NCBI GenBank assembly: GCA_045643185.1
Contig: JAZUKH010000275.1
Location: 1-24,499 of the forward strand
Source: RGIG464 sp045643185
GTDB lineage: Bacteria > Myxococcota_A > Bradymonadia > UBA4248
Direction: 5' to 3'
Length of the DNA: 24,499 nucleotides
Shown: positions 1-7,010 of the stretch, piece after piece
Layout: each line of letters starts with the position of its first letter
Numbering within the stretch: position 1 is the first letter of the stretch
Position numbers and translations under genes: made by a program
Notes under the pieces: generated by a model
Database searches by the model: none
Seen by the model: only the letters and a program-made list of their open reading frames with translations
Told to the model about the DNA's origin: nothing

Positions 1-607
1 TCTCAACAACGCTTCACTTGGATTGACATACATTCCCATCGCCATATCTCCACCACTCAGCTTGCGCAGCATACACAAGCCGTCGTCTTTTTACCATAAA
101 ATCACGGCCATGGCTATTCCACCAGTCGAGGCATAGAGCACGACGCCTCAACAGGAAAAATAGCCAGTTTATTTGCAAAGCGGCAGTTACAGTTCAGCTG
201 TGTGGGGGGGGGATAAATTGTTATAGGTGTTGCGCTTTAATTCTAGAATATTTAATTTTTGAGCAGGTTTGGGCATGCAGCGCGCAGGGGGCCAGAGAGA
301 CGCGCGGTTCGCGCGTCTTCACAGGAAATGCGCCGTTGCACCGAGGCTTCTCGCCCATTGTGGCGGCGTTGCATGCAACGACGCTAATGAGCTAAAAACG
401 TTGCAAATAAAGATTTTTTGAATACTCAAAAAAATGTGAGTACAAAATCCGTGCAGATATTGTAGCGCCTGTAAATGCGGACTTGCGTTAATAATTTATT
501 TAAATAAGCCCTCAATAGAACCAACTTTTAGGGGGGCTGTTATGCTAAAGGTAAATGAGGTTAAGCTCATAGTAGCGAGATAAAACTAAATTGAATTGGC
601 AATGGCG
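1..607. other. Gene-poor AT-rich stretch with repeat remnants
   Basis: No convincing complete gene is visible here. At about 110-175 there is a degenerate hairpin repeat whose outer arms are GGCTATT and AATAGCC. A run of nine G lies at 204-212. At 288-352 there is a decayed copy of the GC-rich palindromic element seen again at 1433-1497. A GTTGCATGCAAC palindrome follows at about 368-380. The rest (380-600) is AT-rich without clear coding. A short open frame on the minus strand runs off the left edge from an ATG at 72, but it is too short to call. Confidence 0.6.
288..352. repeat. Degenerate copy of GC-rich palindromic repeat
   Basis: The stretch with GACGCGCGG and CGCGCGTCT followed by ACAGGAAAT, GCGCCGTTGCACCGAGG and a CTCGC end aligns base for base with 1433-1497, with scattered substitutions. 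The left arm is more damaged than the right, so the perfect palindrome of the 1424-1480 copy is lost here. Confidence 0.75.
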
Positions 608-1006
608 TTACTTTTTCTCAATTGTTTCAATCATTTCTTTAACATTTTGGGGGACTATGCGTGGTCCCTGAATACAGCCATTGACCCCTGCTCTATGAAG
701 CTCGTTCATGGTGCAGTGGTTGAAATTATCATTTAGTCGTTCCAACTCCATGTAAGAAGAATAGTTTTCATAAACAGTCCCATCTATAACAAACGTAGAA
801 TCGTTAATCTCGCAGGTTGTAAGAAGGACTTTGTTTACTCTACACTTATACTCGATTTTTGCCACGGGCTTGCAGATGTAAATATATACAATGTCACCGA
901 CTTTTATATTACGATTGGTCTGTTTCCAGTCAATACGCTCAAGGTTGTTAAAGGCATTAACAATATCATAATACTTTTTATTACAGGGAATAATCCAGTC
1001 TGCCAT
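608..1006 (-). CDS. Small EVE/PUA-like domain protein
   Basis: This encodes a 132-residue protein that reads as a single EVE/PUA-like domain from end to end. It opens with MADWIIPCNKKYYDIV, continues with WKQTNRNIKVGDIVYIY and a KIEYKCRV strand, and closes with IQGPRIVP followed by a short helix. From memory of the family, such domains bind modified bases in DNA or RNA and are often carried in defence or restriction loci. No nuclease domain is fused here. The ATG at 1006 is preferred to an upstream in-frame TTG (1018) because GGAG sits about 7 bases before it. It is transcribed alone, from a promoter-like sequence at 1075-1106. Its AT-rich composition and the surrounding repeats suggest an acquired gene. 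The family assignment is by motif reading only, and the function is inferred. Confidence 0.7.
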   Translation of the reverse strand: MADWIIPCNKKYYDIVNAFNNLERIDWKQTNRNIKVGDIVYIYICKPVAKIEYKCRVNKVLLTTCEINDSTFVIDGTVYENYSSYMELERLNDNFNHCTMNELHRAGVNGCIQGPRIVPQNVKEMIETIEKK

Positions 1007-1045
1007 AATGCTCTCCAATAGGTAAATGGTTATCTCAGATCAAAA

Positions 1046-1064
1046 AACCTCATTTTAGGAGGTT
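1046..1064 (-). terminator. Terminator-like stem-loop in the 5' leader
   Basis: On the minus strand AACCTC, a 7-base loop and GAGGTT form a 6-bp stem followed by TTTT, six T in all counting the last two stem bases. It starts only a few bases after the predicted start site of the promoter at 1075-1106. It could be a 5' stabilising hairpin, an attenuator, or the terminator of something upstream. Confidence 0.45.
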
Positions 1065-1074
1065 AACGAACTAT

Positions 1075-1106
1075 ATTATATGCCAAATTGATGGCAGGTT
1101 TGTCAA
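1075..1106 (-). promoter_or_regulatory. Promoter with 20-bp spacer containing a dyad
   Basis: Reading the minus strand, a perfect TTGACA (1106-1101) and a perfect TATAAT (1080-1075) are separated by 20 bp. Within the spacer lies the inverted repeat TGCCA-N6-TGGCA (1081-1096). A long spacer with a central dyad is the layout of promoters controlled by MerR-family activators, but no merR-like gene is visible in this window. It would drive the EVE-like gene. Confidence 0.55.
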
Positions 1107-1218
1107 GTTTTTTAGCGTTGTTAAACTATTTTCATAAATTTAATCACAAAAAGATTGATAAAGTGACTGCAAAGTGTGGTAGCACTCTAAACCTTGCAAA
1201 TGCAAGAAATAGCATCAC

Positions 1219-1274
1219 TTTGTGAGATTTGAAACGGTGCTTTTTGTGAGTCCAAAATTTAGGCTGTTTGTGAG
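1219..1274. repeat. Three TTTGTGAG direct repeats at exact 24-bp spacing
   Basis: TTTGTGAG starts at 1219, 1243 and 1267, each preceded three bases earlier by C. The sequence between the 8-mers is not conserved. A degenerate match (TATGTGTA, 5 of 8) lies at the next register, 1291. This suggests an array of protein binding sites rather than a recent duplication. Confidence 0.55.
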
Positions 1275-1335
1275 AAACGAGGTGTTAAAATATGTGTAAA
1301 TAGTCGTGTTTATTGACTTTTTGCTATTTTTATGG

Positions 1336-1497
1336 CGCACCGAAGCGCGGCTTCGCGCGCGGCGAGTCGGGAAAGCACTTTTTTGCAAACGACGAATGCG
1401 TATCGCGTGCTTTGAGCGCTCGGACGGCGTATTTCCTGTAGAGACGCGCGGTCCGCGCGTCTCTACAGGAAATACGCCGTTGCACCGAGGTTTTTCG
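1336..1497. repeat. Composite GC-rich repeat with a 57-bp perfect palindrome
   Basis: A GC-rich hairpin (GCTTCGCGCGCGGCGAGTCG at about 1350) is followed by two 28-bp arms, 1424-1451 and 1453-1480, that are exact reverse complements around a single T at 1452. The inner part reads GTAGAGACGCGCGG and its complement. The outer part reads GGCGTATT and its complement. The CCGTTGCACCGAGG tail is shared with 288-352, and the GCGAGTCG module is shared with 3883-3906. Confidence 0.9.
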
Positions 1498-1596
1498 CGT
1501 GTAGAGACGCATAATTTTTCGTCTCTACGTGGTCAATGGCTATATTGCTGATGGCGAGATACGTCGAGTGGGACGTACACGATAAAAATGCAAGTA

Positions 1597-3234
1597 TTAT
1601 TCGAAGTTTTCGGTGAATGTAACGCTATTACCGACGAAGGATTTGAATTTCAAGTTATTGATGACATCGATGACGCATTGTTCGACCGGAGTTCCAACAA
1701 ATTCTTTTGTAAGCACATTGATCTCGGAGACTAGTCCGGTTGGGTTAACAGTGAATTTAATTGCTATATTACCCTTAATAATGGAGTTTAGCATGCAGTT
1801 TGATATTTTATATTTGTTGGCCTCAATAATTTTATTATATTCTTCTTCGTTAAAAAAAATGTGACGACTGGCTTTGGGATATGTTTCGCGGATATAATCA
1901 GAAGCAAATGGTTCGGATGTAAGAGAGGCAACACTAGTTCTTTTATCAGGATTCTTGCAGAGCTCTAATGTCATATCGAAATCATACAATATACTTGTGA
2001 TTTGTTTGTAAAAGTCACTTTCAAGATATTCTTCTTCTGATTTAAGCTTCCTATCTACAAGGTCATTAGGAACGTAACCATTGCTAATGATTTTGTAATT
2101 ATTGATTGTTGTAGTCGTTGAATAAGTAGATTTAATATCTTCTATGGTATTAGAAGTTATGTTGTTACAATATGTAGCAATGGCCGAAGTGTATTGTGAT
2201 TTAAGTTGTTCTAAGTCGTTGTCATAATTTAAAATCTGTTTGTTTAGGGATGAAATTCTAGGGCTTGCTTCGTCATATATGGCTTTCTTATTAATGACGT
2301 TTGCACATCCTTTGGGAAAAATATTTCCGCGTCTCGCTACAGCATTTTGAAGCTGAACAAGTTCTGAAACATGTAAGTATCCTTTATATATATAATCGGT
2401 GGGTACGTTTCCTGGCATGACCTCGCCAGTCGATTTTAAGATTGTTACATACGTGCAGTTTTTGTCGTACTGACCATTTTTACATATTTTCTTATCGTGA
2501 TTCTTTGCAAATTCGCTTAAAACAAAACTAGATTGTGATTTTTTAGCATCGAGATAACACTTATTTAGTTGTTGAGCTTCTTTGTCGGATAATGGATCGG
2601 GATATCCATATTTATCAATCACTTCATTGATCCTCTGAGTGGCTGATGATTTGAGGTTAGGCAGGTATTTTTCCATGGCATTTAGTTTACGCGCATAAGC
2701 TTGAATAGTACTAGTACCTCTAAGAAAAGTATCCCAATCTTCAATATTTTTAATATTATTGTTCCTGCTATGGTTCCTGCAGTCCCTTGCTCTATCTATA
2801 TTATCAAAACTCTGATCATAACATTCTTTTGCTTTAATAAAAGAAATAGTAGAGTCTCTTTGTGAGAGAATCTCTTTTGTAGCACCGGAAACAAGATCTG
2901 AGCATTCTTTACCATATCTTTGCTGAAATTTGTTTATTTCTTCAGCTATGCCAACATTAATATTATCAGGCCTCATAATATGATAATTACAAGCAATATA
3001 AGCCCTTTCAGCAGGTGTGGATGCATTTTGGATTGCTTCATCATATTCGCGAATTTTCGACTGTACATCGCGCCCTGGGTCACTGAATATATTAGAAAAT
3101 ATCTGGCAACCTGTTGTCATGTTCAATAAAATCATTAAGCTAAATATCGTTATAAAATTACGAGTGATGTGTTTTGGTTTTTGAGTTTGTTGTTTTGAAA
3201 AATTTTCGTTTTGGGGTAAATGATGCGCTTTCAT
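1597..3234 (-). CDS. Lipoprotein with AgmX/PglI-like C-terminal domain
   Basis: This is a 545-residue envelope protein. The N-terminus is basic and unusually long (about 25 residues), followed by a hydrophobic segment (residues 27-41) ending TTGC. Cys43 is the likely lipidation site, although the lipobox is weak. The middle is mostly helical, with Cys residues and no recognised domain. The last 66 residues contain GNIAIKFTVNPTGLVSEI, then VEQCVIDVINNLKF. This is the pattern of the AgmX/PglI C-terminal domain common in Myxococcota, which resembles the TonB C-terminal fold. The start ATG has GAGAAAG just before it. The gene is AT-rich relative to the genes right of 4000, which fits an accessory island. 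Its role is unknown. A part in envelope, motility or transport machinery is an inference from the domain alone. Confidence 0.75.
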   Translation of the reverse strand: MKAHHLPQNENFSKQQTQKPKHITRNFITIFSLMILLNMTTGCQIFSNIFSDPGRDVQSKIREYDEAIQNASTPAERAYIACNYHIMRPDNINVGIAEEINKFQQRYGKECSDLVSGATKEILSQRDSTISFIKAKECYDQSFDNIDRARDCRNHSRNNNIKNIEDWDTFLRGTSTIQAYARKLNAMEKYLPNLKSSATQRINEVIDKYGYPDPLSDKEAQQLNKCYLDAKKSQSSFVLSEFAKNHDKKICKNGQYDKNCTYVTILKSTGEVMPGNVPTDYIYKGYLHVSELVQLQNAVARRGNIFPKGCANVINKKAIYDEASPRISSLNKQILNYDNDLEQLKSQYTSAIATYCNNITSNTIEDIKSTYSTTTTINNYKIISNGYVPNDLVDRKLKSEEEYLESDFYKQITSILYDFDMTLELCKNPDKRTSVASLTSEPFASDYIRETYPKASRHIFFNEEEYNKIIEANKYKISNCMLNSIIKGNIAIKFTVNPTGLVSEINVLTKEFVGTPVEQCVIDVINNLKFKSFVGNSVTFTENFE

Positions 3235-3359
3235 ACTTTCTCTTTTATCCTTAAATTGATATTATCACGATTCGGTGATTAGTTGTTGTTGAAATCATGC
3301 GCTTTTATCGATTTTTCTAAAACGGACGATTGTTGACAATTTTGTTTTCGAACAGTGAT

Positions 3360-3463
3360 GTAAGAGCTTAATAACGATGCGTCTTGACAATAAAAGGTGG
3401 TTTATTGCCATCCTGTACTCAACTTGAATCAGCTGACAAGACGGGAGATTATTAAGCGCTTAC
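3360..3463. ncRNA. Nested inverted-repeat element, possible structured RNA
   Basis: The outer arms 3360-3374 and 3449-3463 (GTAAGAGCTTAATAA against its complement) pair at 14 of 15 positions. A symmetric 5x5 internal loop follows, then a 7-bp stem (CGTCTTG at 3380-3386, CAAGACG at 3437-3443). Inside is a hairpin CAATAAA/TTTATTG (3388-3407). Its AGGTGG loop could pair with CCATC just after it, a possible pseudoknot. There is no T tract on either side and no convincing promoter, so strand and transcription are unproven. It lies 9 bp from the stop of the small gene at 3472. Confidence 0.45.
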
Positions 3464-3471
3464 TATTAAAC

Positions 3472-3723
3472 TTAATTGTTTAGATTAAGTAGATCAAAAT
3501 TTTTGATAAGGAGTTTTACAATATATATAGCACTTTCTTTGTCGAGTTGAATGGTTTGGCTTACCTGTTCTGAATTCTCTCGACCACTATTCCCGTATGT
3601 GTCAAGTTGCACATATTTATCGTCACCAATTTTAAATACAGAATAAGTCGATTTAACTTTTGTGTGAATCGTAGGTCTTTCTTTTATAATTTCTTGGATG
3701 TTTGCAATATCTAATTGTGCCAT
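3472..3723 (-). CDS. Small conserved protein of unknown function
   Basis: This encodes 83 residues with the pattern RPTIHTKVKSTYSVF, then YVQLDTYGNSGRE, then VSQTIQLDKESAIYIVKLL. I recognise this as a widespread family of roughly 80-residue proteins, commonly labelled methionyl-tRNA formyltransferase in automated annotation. That label cannot be right at this size, since no formyltransferase fold would fit. The pattern suggests a small beta-sheet followed by a C-terminal helix. AAGGA lies about 9 bases before the ATG. The gene stands alone and is flanked by two inverted-repeat structures (3360-3463 downstream, 3741-3792 in its leader). It may be an island or defence-associated gene, but the function is unknown. 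Confidence 0.75.
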   Translation of the reverse strand: MAQLDIANIQEIIKERPTIHTKVKSTYSVFKIGDDKYVQLDTYGNSGRENSEQVSQTIQLDKESAIYIVKLLIKNFDLLNLNN

Positions 3724-3740
3724 GACTTTTTTCCTTTAAA

Positions 3741-3792
3741 ATGAGAGAGTTTGTTTTGTATCTTTTACCCTGTGTAAAAGATATTCTCTCAT
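3741..3792 (-). promoter_or_regulatory. Two-tier stem-loop in the 5' leader
   Basis: The arms ATGAGAGA (3741-3748) and TCTCTCAT (3785-3792) enclose a second perfect stem, ATCTTTTAC (3760-3768) and GTAAAAGAT (3774-3782). On the minus strand it lies between a T-rich run and the ribosome binding site of the 3472-3723 gene, leaving AAGGA free. It lacks a T tract after the stem in the gene's direction, so it is not a normal terminator. Confidence 0.5.
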
Positions 3793-3853
3793 AAAAAAAA
3801 AAACCATGCCGTCAAGACAAAATAACACCGTTTTGCAAAAAAATTCGTGGTCA

Positions 3854-3952
3854 CGCCGTTGCGCATGCAACGGCGCCACCTAGCGCGCTTCGCGCGCGGC
3901 GAGTCGTATTGACGGCGGCCCGTAGAGACGTGTCGCGACACGTCTCTACGGG
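3854..3952. repeat. Cluster of three GC-rich hairpins
   Basis: Three perfect hairpins lie in a row. The first is CGCCGTTGC and its complement around GCAT (3854-3875). The second is GCGCGC-TTC-GCGCGC (3883-3897). The third is a 34-bp perfect palindrome (3919-3952) with arms CCCGTAGAGACGTGTCG. The GTAGAGACG core and the GCGAGTCG linker are shared with the element at 1336-1497. Confidence 0.85.
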
Positions 3953-4046
3953 GCCGGCCGGAAATAGCCAAGCGCAAAAGGCTTGCATTGAATGGTTAAA
4001 ATCTTTAAAAAGCACGCGTTTTCAATCCCATTTGGAGGCATAAAAG

Positions 4047-5933
4047 ATGAGAACGAGTCTTTTTTTAAGCACGATTGTCTTCGCGACAGGTTTGTTTGCC
4101 GGAACGGCGTTTGCTGACTTTATCGATCCGAATCAGGTGGATGATCCAGTCTGGCAAGAAGTCATGGCTGGTAAACTGTCTGTGATCCCTTCAACGAGGC
4201 CAACGGGGCCGGGATCCATCGGCCTTGAATCGGTCACGGTTAAAAACAAAGTCTCGAAGAACAATAAAAAGCATAGGGGACTTGACCGACAGATCCAGCT
4301 TGATCGGCCTTACGATTTGACCAAGATCGAGGGATTGGTTTGGAATCAAAGTCCGTCTTCAAATGAGCCTATCTCTGGCAGTGCTTCTGTGGCGCGTTTG
4401 CTTCAGGAGGTCACGGCGAATTTTGCCAAGACGCAGGCTGGTCAGGTCATTCCTGTTTATGTTCTCGCGTTGAAAAAGAAAAGAGTCGTCGAACCCTTGG
4501 AGCATTTTGTTGAATTTGGTTGGTTTACGTTTAACGAGACTGGAGAGCCGACCGATGTCGAGACAGATCCCGTCAAATATCAAGATGGCATTCTTGTAAA
4601 GGTAAAGGCTAAAAAAAATAGCACGGGCATGTTGACGCTCGACGCGGCTCGTCAATGGGCTTTGGTCGAAGCGATTCTCAAGCAAAACGTCGTGGCGATC
4701 GACCGTATTGAAATGCCGATCGAGGCACGTGTGCTGCTGTTAAATCACGCGATCAAAATGCGCGCCGATCAAGCATTGATCCGTCGTGCGTCGATGCTGA
4801 TCACCAATATTCACCCCTTTGAAAAACGAACTTATATGCGCGTCGTGGTCGGTTGTTCGGCGCGTGACCGCTTATTGGGATGTCATGGCATTTCGACGCC
4901 TGAAGAAGAGGCCATCGTTAATCGCATCACCAATCAGATCCTCAAAGACGCCGTTTTGGCCGATAATGAAACGCGTCGAACCGCGCTTCAACGAGCTGAA
5001 ATTGCTTGTCCTACGGATACGCACGAGATCATGGCCGATTATGACCGTATCATGCTGCGCGATGAGAACGGCGAGATCGATGAGTTGAGCAAGGACATTA
5101 ATCGAAGCATTTATCGCGTGAGTGGCTGCAATCAGGTCGTCGATCTGGAAGATTGGAAAAATCGCATCAACAAGGCAGATGATCATAAACTGCAAGAGAT
5201 CCTTCGCGCTAAGGTTGAGTACTCGCCTGACATGATCCAGGGAATCAAAACACTCTTGGATGGCCTGAATCCGTATGCTCAAACGCGGTTTATCAGTTAT
5301 TGGAGCCACCTGTTATTGGTGAACGATGACCCGGCTTATCTGAACACATTGTTCGATCTCTTTGAAAAACGCGTGGATAAAAAGTTACAACGCGAAAATT
5401 CAAATAAAGACAAGATTTCGTCAGGCTTTCAGATGCTGGAAGTCGTGATGGCTTTTATTGCCGTGGCGGATGTCCCCGATAAAAAATTGACCTTGGAACA
5501 ACGCCTTGAGTATTGGCGTAATGTCGTGAAGAACGCCCAAGGTAAAACGAAAATGCAACTTCTTCAGGAGGCTTTTGATCGAAACAACGTTCAGTATGAT
5601 CGCAAGAAGCCGCTTGATGATTATACCAACATGAATGTTTACATCACGGCTTACGTGCGGCTCGTCGAGTCAAACATCAGCGTGGCGATGAATATCCATT
5701 CGATGCTTTCCCGTGCGTTTCATGCCAATATTCCGGTGGCGCGTTACCTCCGAATGAAAAAGGAATGGCAAGATATAGGCAAGCTGAGTAGCTGGTGGAA
5801 AGCCAATAAGATGCTTTATATTCCCAATAACAATGCAGCAAAGCTCGATTACGATCTCGTTTCACTTTGTCGAGACTATCGCAATGTGATGTCGCAGATC
5901 ATGGGGGCTGAGATCCCTGAAGACGAGTCGTAG
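4047..5933 (+). CDS. Large secreted protein of unknown function
   Basis: This is a 628-residue protein with a clear signal peptide: MRTSLFLSTIVFATGLFAG followed by TAFADF, with probable cleavage after AFA (residues 21-23). The mature part has no domain I recognise. It is rich in charged residues and predicted-looking helices, and has a few Cys (for example GCSARDRLLGCHG near residue 270-280), which could form disulfides in the periplasm. TTTGGAGG about 10 bases before the ATG is a strong ribosome binding site and fixes the start. Nothing downstream is co-oriented before the hairpin repeats at 5983, which may end the transcript. Base composition matches the housekeeping genes to the right rather than the AT-rich island to the left. 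The function is unknown. Confidence 0.85.
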   Translation: MRTSLFLSTIVFATGLFAGTAFADFIDPNQVDDPVWQEVMAGKLSVIPSTRPTGPGSIGLESVTVKNKVSKNNKKHRGLDRQIQLDRPYDLTKIEGLVWNQSPSSNEPISGSASVARLLQEVTANFAKTQAGQVIPVYVLALKKKRVVEPLEHFVEFGWFTFNETGEPTDVETDPVKYQDGILVKVKAKKNSTGMLTLDAARQWALVEAILKQNVVAIDRIEMPIEARVLLLNHAIKMRADQALIRRASMLITNIHPFEKRTYMRVVVGCSARDRLLGCHGISTPEEEAIVNRITNQILKDAVLADNETRRTALQRAEIACPTDTHEIMADYDRIMLRDENGEIDELSKDINRSIYRVSGCNQVVDLEDWKNRINKADDHKLQEILRAKVEYSPDMIQGIKTLLDGLNPYAQTRFISYWSHLLLVNDDPAYLNTLFDLFEKRVDKKLQRENSNKDKISSGFQMLEVVMAFIAVADVPDKKLTLEQRLEYWRNVVKNAQGKTKMQLLQEAFDRNNVQYDRKKPLDDYTNMNVYITAYVRLVESNISVAMNIHSMLSRAFHANIPVARYLRMKKEWQDIGKLSSWWKANKMLYIPNNNAAKLDYDLVSLCRDYRNVMSQIMGAEIPEDES

Positions 5934-5982
5934 CCAGGTGAAGGCACGAGCTGGCATCGTGTCGGCGAGTAAGGCTAAAGAA

Positions 5983-6180
5983 GCGCCCGGCGTATTCTGG
6001 TTGTCCAGAATAGCCGGGCGCAAAAGGCCGTATTTGCCCAACGGGCAAATAGGCCGCCTGGCGTCGCCGTATCGCCAACGGCGATAGGCGCGCCCCAAAT
6101 TTGCAGAAGGCCGTATTTGCCCAACGGGCAAATAGGCCGTCTGGCGCCGCCGTATCGCCAACGGCGATAGGCGCGCCCCA
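5983..6180. repeat. Hairpin repeat cluster with a 72-bp twin-hairpin unit in tandem
   Basis: The first hairpin (5983-6021) has arms GCGCCCGGC and TATTCTGG with their complements, and a single bulged G. Then come two 72-bp units (6026-6097 and 6109-6180) that differ at two positions. Each unit has two hairpins, GGCC-G-TATTTGCCC and CGCC-G-TATCGCC, both with AAC loops and the same single bulged G. The cluster lies between the convergent ends of the secreted-protein gene and truA. It is REP/BIME-like and could terminate transcripts from either side. Confidence 0.9.
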
Positions 6181-6211
6181 TTATGGACTGAGTACGCTTG
6201 GCACGTCGCGA

Positions 6212-6979
6212 TCAGAACGAACGCACGAGGGTCAGTCCACACGCGGGTGCGGTCTCGCCCGCAGCGCTGCGGCTTCGCGCTTCCAGGATCGTGCGCATTT
6301 CGTCGGGGGCGCGGCCCAGACCAAATTCGATGAGTGTGCCGACGAGGATGCGCACCATTTGTTTTAGAAAAGCCGTGCCTTCCACGTCGATCTGGATCAA
6401 ACTGTTGGCTTCGCTGCCCAAACTCGGTTCGACAAAAGGCACGGGCAGGCGTGTGATCTCGATGCGCGTCAGCGTTCGGACGGGGGTCTTGGCCTGGCAG
6501 TCGATGGCGCGGAACGATGAGAAGTCGTGCTCGCCGATCAGGTGGTTGGCTGCTTTTTGCATATTCTCGATGTCGAGCGGCCGGCACGTCATAGCGCGAT
6601 TGACCAGCATGGGCGGCAAAAAGCGGCCTTCGCAGATCCAATATCGGTAATGTTTGCCCTTTTTGGCAAACCGTGGGTGAAAGCCAAACTCGGCTTCGTG
6701 TGCTTCGCGGACGTAGATCTCGGGTGGTGTCAGCGCGTTGATGGCTTGTTGCCAGCGCGAGGGGGCGTAGTCGCGATCGGTGTCGAAGGCAGCCACCTGC
6801 CACTCGGCATGCACGCCAGAATCGGTTCGGCTGCCGGCGCGTACTTCGACGTGTTTGCCGCCGTGCATCTTGGTCAGCACGTCTTCCAGGCAGCCCTGAA
6901 TGCTGCGTTGACCATCCTGGCGCTGCCAGCCACAAAAGGATGTGCCGTCGTAGGCGAGGATCAAAACGATCGTTTTCAT
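6212..6979 (-). CDS. truA: tRNA pseudouridine(38-40) synthase TruA
   Basis: TruA converts uridines 38-40 in the anticodon arm of tRNAs to pseudouridine. The 255-residue protein has the expected length and motifs: LAYDGTSFCGWQRQ at the N-terminus, the catalytic motif RTDSGVHA with Asp53 (usual form RTDAGVHA, so Ala is replaced by Ser), FHPRFAKKGKHYRYWI, HDFSSFRA, and FLKQMVRILVGTLIEFG near the C-terminus. The start is placed at the ATG at 6979 because the MKTIVLILAYDG start is canonical. The open frame extends upstream by 50 codons, but that part overlaps the recombinase gene and reads as out-of-frame sequence. It lies 31 bp after the xerD-like gene on the same strand, so the two are probably co-transcribed. 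Confidence 0.96.
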   Translation of the reverse strand: MKTIVLILAYDGTSFCGWQRQDGQRSIQGCLEDVLTKMHGGKHVEVRAGSRTDSGVHAEWQVAAFDTDRDYAPSRWQQAINALTPPEIYVREAHEAEFGFHPRFAKKGKHYRYWICEGRFLPPMLVNRAMTCRPLDIENMQKAANHLIGEHDFSSFRAIDCQAKTPVRTLTRIEITRLPVPFVEPSLGSEANSLIQIDVEGTAFLKQMVRILVGTLIEFGLGRAPDEMRTILEARSRSAAGETAPACGLTLVRSF

Positions 6980-7010
6980 AGTAAAACTCGCTGAAAAAGT
7001 GAAAACTGGA

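Larger units (their letters stand above)
1007..1596. other. Intergenic region between island genes
   Basis: No gene is seen. In order, it holds the promoter and leader hairpin of the EVE-like gene, a TTGCA-AA-TGCAA dyad (1194-1205), three direct repeats at 24-bp spacing (1219-1274), and a GC-rich composite repeat (about 1336-1497) with a 57-bp palindrome. It ends just downstream of the lipoprotein gene. Open frames over the GC-rich repeat are by-products of the palindrome. Confidence 0.65.
3724..4046. other. Divergent intergenic region with repeats
   Basis: This separates the small minus-strand gene from the secreted-protein gene. It contains the leader stem-loop at 3741-3792, an A-rich run, and a cluster of GC-rich palindromes at 3854-3952. 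From about 3965 the sequence is AT-rich and probably holds the promoter of the 4047 gene, though no clear hexamers were identified. Confidence 0.6.

Noticed and set aside
1..72. Partial minus-strand open frame beginning at an ATG at 72 and running off the left edge
   Set aside because: Only 24 codons are visible, no ribosome binding site is clear and no family is recognised, so it cannot be told from chance.
541..582. 13-codon plus-strand frame after a G-rich Shine-Dalgarno-like run
   Set aside because: Too short, without promoter, conserved pattern or neighbour support. A G6 run alone is weak evidence.
1306..1551. Frames on both strands across the 57-bp palindrome
   Set aside because: Open frames on both strands follow from the palindrome itself. 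No start context or protein family supports them.
3360..3463. Integron attC site
   Set aside because: The required GTTRRRY and RYYYAAC core ends are absent and no integrase or cassette array is present.
5983..6180. CRISPR array
   Set aside because: There are only two tandem units that are themselves twin hairpins, with an 11-bp gap and no unique spacers or cas genes.
5862..6935. Long minus-strand frame overlapping truA and the repeats
   Set aside because: It is out of frame with truA, Arg- and Pro-rich, and passes through the hairpin repeats. It is a shadow frame in GC-rich DNA.
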